DNA of 10,013 nt from Nitrososphaerales archaeon TH703 (GTDB lineage: Archaea; Thermoproteota; Nitrososphaeria; Nitrososphaerales; Nitrososphaeraceae). The translations under genes and the position numbers were made by a program. The notes beneath the pieces are model-generated. The model made no database searches, was not told the origin of the DNA, and was given only the letters and a program-made list of their open reading frames with translations. The stretch is from contig JAATVL010000203.1 of assembly GCA_014523525.1 (NCBI GenBank), positions 1 to 10,013 of the forward strand. The letters are read 5' to 3'. Positions 5,817-10,013 of this stretch are shown here, in pieces (the first letter of the stretch is position 1; each line of letters starts with the position of its first letter).

Positions 5817-6992
5817 TCAATTGTCCATCATGCCACTTAGAACTCTACGTAATTCATTTTCAATTAATATTTTTGTTAAATTAGTAGCTATTCTAGTTTT
5901 AAGAAAAAGATCCAGCGCGCTAGAATGAAAGTCAAAATCTGAAAAATTAGATACATCTTTAATCGCTTTTTTTGACAATGAAGAGAAAATCTCGTCAATG
6001 GACTTATTATCCAATCTCTCTAATACTTTCCTTGCAAGCAACATGGAGTTGAATTCTTTTTGAAACATAGACTTCCAGTTTTTTTCATACTCGTATAGTA
6101 ATCGATTATCATTTTTCTCGTTTGCCTGAGAAATTGCTTTACCTGCTAGAATACCTGCCATGCCGCAACTAAAAATCCCCCCAGCCGTTGTTGGCTTGGT
6201 TTGACCGGCTGAATCTCCGACTACCAAAGCTCTATCTACAACAAATGGTGGTCTTGGACCTCCAATCCAAATGGGCGCAAAAATTTTCCTAATTATTGAG
6301 TATTTCGTACTTCTGGAGTTTATGAATTCATTTAATGCCAGTGAAGTGTTTATTCCCTTTCCTGCAACCCCCACCTTTCCCGTACCTTGACCAGTTGGGA
6401 TTATCCAGACAAAAAATCCAGGATACTTTTCAGAATCAAAAATTATCTCTACGGTTTTACCATCAATCCATTTTGCGTATATTTCAAACTGAGCAGATGC
6501 CAGAATACCGTTCTGACTCGCATCCTTCAGTGAGCCTAGCCCTTTAGCATCAACAAAGTATTTGCATTCAATTTCTCCCTCTGAGGTTTTTACAATATAT
6601 TTCGATTGATTCTTAGAAAGGGATTTGAAGGCACATCGTGTTCGAATTTCAGCACCGGCATCTTCAGCCTGTTTGGCAATTTGTTTGTCCAAGCCCCTAC
6701 GATCAACGACTATTACGTTTTGCTTTTCAGCAGAAAGTTCAAAACTAGCCGATCTGGAACTAATTCTGGCCGTTGACACGCCATTCTGAAAATTATTTGA
6801 ATCTATTATGAGACCTAATTTCTGTAATCCCACAAGACTGACCATCCCTCCACAATGTTCTGGAGTTCCAATTTCGTGATCCTCTTCTATCACGATTGTA
6901 GAAGTTCCATTAGAGGAACATTCTCTAGCTGTTGTAAGTCCTGCTACACTCCCACCCGCAATTAACACATCATAGTAATTAATAACCAACAA
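5817..6992 (-). CDS. Geranylgeranyl-reductase-family FAD-dependent oxidoreductase
   Basis: Flavoprotein of the GGR family, which reduces double bonds of geranylgeranyl chains (archaeal lipids or quinone side chains); the exact substrate cannot be read from the sequence. I start at TTG 6992 (391 residues, MLVINYYDVLIAGG); TTG 6989 is equally possible. The frame stays open to TTG 7046, but that would overlap pth2 and add a non-conserved tail. Numbering from 6992: Rossmann FAD loop GGSVAG at 13-18; EIGTPEHCGGMVS with the family's conserved Cys at 47; the WIIPTGQGTGKVGVAG strand pair at 197-212; and the second FAD motif VVGDSAGQTKPTTAGGI at 257-273. The C-terminal 90 residues are helical and charged. 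A minus-strand TTAATAAAAA (7011-7020) lies about 25 bases upstream, supporting a leaderless TTG start. Divergent from pth2. Confidence 0.88.
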   Translation of the reverse strand: MLVINYYDVLIAGGSVAGLTTARECSSNGTSTIVIEEDHEIGTPEHCGGMVSLVGLQKLGLIIDSNNFQNGVSTARISSRSASFELSAEKQNVIVVDRRGLDKQIAKQAEDAGAEIRTRCAFKSLSKNQSKYIVKTSEGEIECKYFVDAKGLGSLKDASQNGILASAQFEIYAKWIDGKTVEIIFDSEKYPGFFVWIIPTGQGTGKVGVAGKGINTSLALNEFINSRSTKYSIIRKIFAPIWIGGPRPPFVVDRALVVGDSAGQTKPTTAGGIFSCGMAGILAGKAISQANEKNDNRLLYEYEKNWKSMFQKEFNSMLLARKVLERLDNKSIDEIFSSLSKKAIKDVSNFSDFDFHSSALDLFLKTRIATNLTKILIENELRRVLSGMMDN

Positions 6993-7010
6993 GGAAACAA
7001 TTAATTCATC

Positions 7011-7020
7011 ATTTTTATTA
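7011..7020 (-). promoter_or_regulatory. Possible TATA box of the GGR-family gene
   Basis: TTAATAAAAA on the minus strand, about 25 bases before the TTG pair at 6989-6992. It sits only 12 bases before the pth2 start on the other strand, so the two divergent promoters must overlap. Confidence 0.35.
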
Positions 7021-7031
7021 ACTAAACTGTA

Positions 7032-7385
7032 GTGGAATTTAAACAAGTCATTGTTGTAAGAAAAGATCTACGCATGGGCATAGGCAAAATAGCATCCCAG
7101 GTTGGACACGCCGCAGTACTCGGAGTTGAACGGTCCAGAAAGTATAATAAATTATGGCTAAGGAATTGGTTCAATGAAGGCCAACCAAAGATAGTCGTAA
7201 AAGTAAACAGTATTGAAGAATTGTTTCAAGTGCAGACTGATGCCGAAAAACTCATGATGCCACTCGTCATAGTTCAAGATAGGGGCCTAACACAGATTCC
7301 AACAGGAACTGTGACTTGCATTGGAATTGGTCCTGCTCCATCCGACATTATTGATAAAGTGACCTCAAAACTCAAGTTACTTTAA
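7032..7385 (+). CDS. pth2: Peptidyl-tRNA hydrolase, archaeal/eukaryotic type (Pth2)
   Basis: Hydrolyses the ester bond of peptidyl-tRNAs that drop off the ribosome and recycles tRNA. It has 117 residues, the normal Pth2 length. The GTG at 7032 is chosen because the next codons give MEFKQVIVVRKDLRMGIGKIA, the family N-terminus. The active-site helix has GKIASQVGHAA (18-28), with K19, Q23 and H26 at conserved places. The middle holds KLWLRNWFNEGQPKIVVKV. The C-terminal part has IVQDRGLTQIPTGTVTCIGIGPAP and ends in SKLKLL. Most Pth2 proteins have DAG where this one has DRG, a mild variation. It is divergent from the GGR-family gene with 39 bases between start codons, so it is probably transcribed from a weak A+T-rich promoter near 6998-7007. 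tbp follows after 118 bases with its own promoter. Confidence 0.95.
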   Translation: MEFKQVIVVRKDLRMGIGKIASQVGHAAVLGVERSRKYNKLWLRNWFNEGQPKIVVKVNSIEELFQVQTDAEKLMMPLVIVQDRGLTQIPTGTVTCIGIGPAPSDIIDKVTSKLKLL

Positions 7386-7469
7386 TTAATTAGCCCCAAA
7401 GTGCGTTTTAAATTGATTTGCGTTCACATTTGTTACTTTTTGAGTCAATTTGGCTATTGTTCCAAACAC

Positions 7470-7479
7470 GTATATATAC
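7470..7479 (+). promoter_or_regulatory. TATA box of the tbp gene
   Basis: GTATATATAC, a perfect palindrome, centred about 29 bases before the tbp ATG at 7504. The spacing predicts an RNA starting at or just before the ATG. A second TATA-like stretch (TTTATAAA, 7485-7492) is too close to the start to act with a leaderless message. Because TBP binds such boxes, feedback on its own gene is possible, but that is inference. Confidence 0.65.
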
Positions 7480-7503
7480 TTCCATTTATAAAGCCAACCT
7501 AGT

Positions 7504-8067
7504 ATGCCTGAAACCAAGCCCATCGTTAGCATTGAGAATGTTGTTGCTTCTGCAACGGTTAATCAAAGTGTAAATCTTAATTTAATTACTCAGATATTTC
7601 CAGACGTCGAATACCACCCAGATCAGTTTCCAGGACTTGTGTTTAGACTAAAATCACCAAAGACTGCAACTCTGATTTTCAGTTCTGGAAAAATGGTCTG
7701 TACTGGTGCAAAATCTGAAGAACAGGCAATTAAGGCGGTAAAAAACGTGGTTCAAAAACTGAGAAAAGGCAGCATACCTATTGAAAATGAACCACAAATA
7801 GAAATACAGAATATCGTAGCCTCAGCAAGTTTGGGTGGCAAAATTCATTTGGAATTGGCTGCAAGGGTCTTACCTCGCAGTATGTATGAACCCGAACAGT
7901 TTCCTGGATTAATTCATAGGATGCTTGATCCAAAAACTGTCATTCTTCTATTTGCGAGCGGGAAATTGGTTTGTACCGGGGCTAAAAAAGAGTCAGAGGT
8001 ATATAGGGCAGTTCATAATTTGCATGATTTGCTTGAAGAAAAGAATTTAATGATCTATGAGGGTTAA
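7504..8067 (+). CDS. tbp: TATA-box-binding protein (TBP)
   Basis: General transcription factor that binds and bends archaeal TATA boxes and recruits TFB and RNA polymerase. It has 187 residues, standard for archaeal TBP, and is made of two direct repeats of the saddle fold. Repeat 1 (about 7-92) has IENVVASATV, FPGLVFRLKSPKTA (42-55) and SGKMVCTGAK (61-70). Repeat 2 (about 98-185) has IQNIVASASLG, FPGLIHRMLDPKTV (133-146) and SGKLVCTGAK (152-161). F42/F59 and F133/F150 occupy the positions of the Phe pairs that intercalate into DNA. Repeat 2 has His where Tyr or Phe is usual after FPGLI. The protein ends at MIYEG without an acidic tail. The start ATG gives MPETKPIVSIENVVAS. It has a clear promoter and heads a same-strand run with the LarA-like gene 44 bases downstream. 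Confidence 0.98.
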   Translation: MPETKPIVSIENVVASATVNQSVNLNLITQIFPDVEYHPDQFPGLVFRLKSPKTATLIFSSGKMVCTGAKSEEQAIKAVKNVVQKLRKGSIPIENEPQIEIQNIVASASLGGKIHLELAARVLPRSMYEPEQFPGLIHRMLDPKTVILLFASGKLVCTGAKKESEVYRAVHNLHDLLEEKNLMIYEG

Positions 8068-8111
8068 TCTATCCAGTAGTCATTTGAATATTCTCATGCT
8101 TCGATTGGAAC

Positions 8112-9221
8112 ATGCCTGAATTATGGCTAAATTATGGGAGTACTGACGTCATAGTAGACCTCAGAGTAGAGAACCTTTCACTTATTGAAAATTCAAAATT
8201 TGATATACACAATGAAGAAAGTTTAGCTCAAGAGATTGAATCTATTCCCATCACTGATAATACAATACTCGTTCCACTAGACGCCTCCAATTCTACAGTT
8301 CAACTCACTTCTAGGTTAGTTTCTTTAGCAGAAATTAGGGGGATTACGTTACCTATTGAAACAATTCCAAGAGCGCGCAAGGTATTGTCAAACAAAATAC
8401 AAAGTCAAAATATAACTCTGATTGAAAAGAGTAATGATCATTTTCATAGGCGCACAAATGAGAGAGGCACTATTTTCATTTCTAAAGTAAACATTGACCC
8501 CTTTTTTGGTTATAGTGGCACTCCTACCAATCTTCTACGCGAATTTGAACATGATAAAATGAACCAAGCATTTCATTCAAGAGTAGATGATCTCCCTCAT
8601 CCCGGAGAAAAAGGTCCGCCGATTGAAACTGCAAACAGGTTCTGTGAAAGTATGCAAGCAACGTCTATTGAAATTATTTCTAATAATTCTGGAATAAACA
8701 ATTTTTTTTATGGTGAGATAATTCAATCATTTCAAAGCGCTACTAAAAAACTGGATGACCTTTCAATAGAAAATCAACAGGAATTAAAGTCCCTAATATT
8801 AGGAACAAATATTGATTCTAATTCAAGTTCAACCCTATCAAGTTCACTGGATTTACTATGGAATTCAACCAAGGTTCTTAAAAGAAACGCAATTGTTGTA
8901 ATTATTTCTGAAAATAGCAAAGGCTTTGGAAGTAAAGCAATGGAGAAATTTGCTTATGGGGAAATAAAATTGGAGGATTATAGCAATATTAGCTACATTG
9001 AAGGATTGGAACATCTTATGTTTATCAATGAATTGAGAGAAAAGTACAATATGGCAATTCTTTCTTCGTTACCAAAGTATTACTTGAATGAAAAATTCGG
9101 ATTTGAAATATTTTCCAATATTCAAGAAGCCGCTGAAAAAATACTTGGAATGAATGGAAAAAGTCATAGGATTTCAATTATCCAAGATCCAAACATCGCA
9201 ATATTCAAAAAAGATAACTAG
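8112..9221 (+). CDS. LarA-like (DUF2088) protein with altered catalytic residues
   Basis: A 369-residue soluble protein that I place, at moderate confidence, in the LarA (nickel-pincer lactate racemase) superfamily. Shared features: N-terminal LWLNYGSTDVIVDL (4-17); ILVPLDASNSTVQLTSRLVSLAEIRG (52-77), which takes the place of the DxTRPTP segment; RGTIFISKVNIDPFFGYSGTPTNLL (118-142), which aligns with LarA's PHFFAGYSGGxK; and C-terminal NAIVVIISENSKGFG (259-273) and MAILSSLPKYYLNEKFG (314-330), FSNIQEAAEKIL. Several LarA functional residues are missing. The His before the FAGYSGG segment is Asp129; the cofactor-binding Lys just after it is absent (TPTNL); and the GTHRPM stretch is replaced by ETIPRARK. 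His155 (AFHSR) may match the later metal-binding His. Racemase activity is therefore doubtful. It follows tbp after 44 bases on the same strand and may be co-transcribed. Its function is unknown; a sensing, binding or scaffold role is only a guess. Confidence 0.65.
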   Translation: MPELWLNYGSTDVIVDLRVENLSLIENSKFDIHNEESLAQEIESIPITDNTILVPLDASNSTVQLTSRLVSLAEIRGITLPIETIPRARKVLSNKIQSQNITLIEKSNDHFHRRTNERGTIFISKVNIDPFFGYSGTPTNLLREFEHDKMNQAFHSRVDDLPHPGEKGPPIETANRFCESMQATSIEIISNNSGINNFFYGEIIQSFQSATKKLDDLSIENQQELKSLILGTNIDSNSSSTLSSSLDLLWNSTKVLKRNAIVVIISENSKGFGSKAMEKFAYGEIKLEDYSNISYIEGLEHLMFINELREKYNMAILSSLPKYYLNEKFGFEIFSNIQEAAEKILGMNGKSHRISIIQDPNIAIFKKDN

Positions 9222-9265
9222 ATTGGACAAATTGAGCAAATCATGTGTTTTGAAAACCCAAAGTT

Positions 9266-9277
9266 AAAATAATTAAA
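9266..9277 (+). promoter_or_regulatory. Possible TATA box of the acetyltransferase gene
   Basis: AAAATAATTAAA is centred about 25 bases before the TTG at 9296. It fits a leaderless transcript with a TTG start. The element is weak, and read-through from the upstream gene is also possible. Confidence 0.3.
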
Positions 9278-9295
9278 CATCATTTATTTGATGAT

Positions 9296-9793
9296 TTGCA
9301 AAGCTGCCTACGAAAAAATGGAGATTATATTTTCTATAGATGTGGACAAGAGAACCTGCCCTCTGTTATAGAAATAAATTTGAATTCTCTTCCTGAACAC
9401 TATACGGAGTATTTTTTTGAGTCAATTCTCAAAGAGTTACCTGAGGCATTTATTGTCGCAGAATTTGATGCAAAAATAGTTGGTTATGCTATGTGCAAGA
9501 TTGAATTTGGATTCTCAAACTTCAGAAAGTTAGGTTTTGTAAAGAAAGGACATGTAGTATCTGTTGCCATCTTGGAGGAGCATAGAGGAAAGAAAGTTGG
9601 AACCATTCTAATGGAAGAAGCAATAAATGGACTTATTTCAAGAAGAACTGAGGAGGTCTACCTGGAAGTGAGGGTAAGCAATTCTGCGGCTATAAAGATG
9701 TATGAAAAATTAAATTTTAAACTAAAATCAAGATTGAAATCATACTATAGAGATGGTGAAGATGCTTACTTGATGGCATTAGAGTTACTATGA
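9296..9793 (+). CDS. GNAT N-acetyltransferase of the archaeal Ard1/RimI type
   Basis: Transfers acetyl from acetyl-CoA, most likely to protein N-termini. It has 165 residues from TTG 9296; no ATG or GTG is available in frame after the stop at 9251. The GNAT core includes VIEINLNSLPEHYTEYFFESIL (24-45), ELPEAFIVAE (47-56), then the archaeal Ard1 stretch FGFSNFRKLGFVKKGHVVSVAIL (71-93). The acetyl-CoA loop is HRGKKVG (96-102), the C-terminal strands are VYLEVRVSNSAAIKMYEKLNF (121-141), and the substrate-side end is YYRDGEDAYLMALEL. The usual RxxGxG has Lys100 in place of the first Gly (RGKKVG), an uncommon change. It lies 74 bases after the LarA-like gene, and its TGA overlaps the ATG of the next gene (ATGA). 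Confidence 0.92.
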   Translation: MQSCLRKNGDYIFYRCGQENLPSVIEINLNSLPEHYTEYFFESILKELPEAFIVAEFDAKIVGYAMCKIEFGFSNFRKLGFVKKGHVVSVAILEEHRGKKVGTILMEEAINGLISRRTEEVYLEVRVSNSAAIKMYEKLNFKLKSRLKSYYRDGEDAYLMALELL

Positions 9794-10013
9794 GTGGAGT
9801 TAGTGCGACCAATGGTATGAGACAGAATAAAATAATTGGGTTAATATTACTCGTAGTTCCCTCATTTTTTTTCATTTTTTTTTCATATTTATTGTTATTT
9901 ACAGAGTTGGCTATTCTTGTGATTAAAACAACGTTGATAATTATCGTAGGAATTCTAATGAGTGTGCTTATTTGGATGGGTTACACAATGGTTACGGCTC
10001 CTCGCGAAAAATG
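9790..10013 (+). CDS. Small membrane protein, two predicted helices, partial
   Basis: The ATG at 9790 overlaps the acetyltransferase stop as ATGA, which suggests translational coupling. The frame is open to the window edge (74 codons), with the C-terminus missing. The N-terminal 14 residues are polar. Two strongly hydrophobic stretches follow: about 15-37 (rich in Phe/Leu/Ile) and about 39-65 (LAILVIKTTLIIIVG, then SVLIWMGYTMV). These end in TAPRE, probably on the cytosolic side. No enzyme motif is visible and I do not recognise the family. M10 (9817) is a possible later start. The tight link suggests co-expression with the acetyltransferase rather than a known shared pathway. Confidence 0.7.
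   Translation, partial: MSGVSATNGMRQNKIIGLILLVVPSFFFIFFSYLLLFTELAILVIKTTLIIIVGILMSVLIWMGYTMVTAPREK

Noticed and set aside
6993..7046. 18-residue N-terminal extension of the GGR-family protein from TTG 7046
   Set aside because: It overlaps the pth2 start and the FAD-binding strand of the family begins just after the TTG pair at 6989-6992.
7485..7492. Second TATA-like TTTATAAA before tbp
   Set aside because: It is only about 15 bases from the ATG, so transcription would begin inside the gene; the box at 7470-7479 fits better.
9291..9371. ATG at 9291 as start of the acetyltransferase
   Set aside because: It is in a different frame and runs into a stop after about 26 codons; the GNAT frame only offers TTG 9296.
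1..10013. CRISPR array, insertion sequence, defence system, tRNA or rRNA gene
   Set aside because: No spaced direct repeats, no transposase or terminal inverted repeats, no nuclease or toxin motifs and no cloverleaf-like sequence were seen; gene content is housekeeping.

Overview
The window looks like chromosomal DNA of an ammonia-oxidising-type thaumarchaeon (Nitrososphaerota). It is AT-rich. It carries archaeal-only or archaeal-type information genes: TATA-binding protein, aEF-1beta with its CxxC zinc-ribbon partner, Pth2, an Ard1/RimI-type N-acetyltransferase and an Elf1-like zinc ribbon. It also carries a geranylgeranyl-reductase-family flavoprotein, a heme O synthase and a bacterial-type Hsp70 set. 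The low GC and gene mix would fit the soil (group I.1b) lineage, but that finer placement is inference.

Layout. Positions 1-2846, minus strand: a chaperone operon transcribed grpE > dnaK > dnaJ, with dnaJ running off the left edge. Divergent from it is a thioredoxin with an unusual N-terminal extension (2888-3364, plus). Then come two small minus-strand genes: an unrecognised 86-residue protein (3510-3770), and a 55-residue zinc ribbon resembling Elf1 (3824-3991), found by direct reading. A 301-base gene-free stretch (3992-4292) separates these from ctaB (4293-5177, plus). ctaB converges on a tightly coupled minus-strand pair, a zinc-ribbon protein (5520-5699) followed after 2 bases by aEF-1beta (5236-5517). 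A GGR-family reductase (minus, ending at 5817) is divergent from pth2 (plus, 7032). The right part is all plus strand: tbp (7504-8067), a degenerate LarA-like (DUF2088) protein (8112-9221), an N-terminal acetyltransferase (9296-9793) and, overlapping its stop by ATGA, a two-helix membrane protein cut by the window edge.

How it fits together. GrpE is the nucleotide exchange factor and DnaJ the J-protein for DnaK; the thioredoxin next door fits a protein-quality or redox setting. The rest is mostly housekeeping for transcription (TBP, Elf1-like), translation (aEF-1beta, Pth2, acetyltransferase), respiration (heme O) and lipid or isoprenoid metabolism (GGR). Several genes appear to use TTG or GTG starts, with TATA-like boxes 25-31 bases upstream, which suggests leaderless transcripts.

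No mobile element, CRISPR array, tRNA or rRNA was seen. No clearly new multi-gene system is present. The items most worth a second look are the LarA-like protein lacking the expected catalytic residues, the small Elf1-like gene and the internal tandem duplications in grpE and dnaK.
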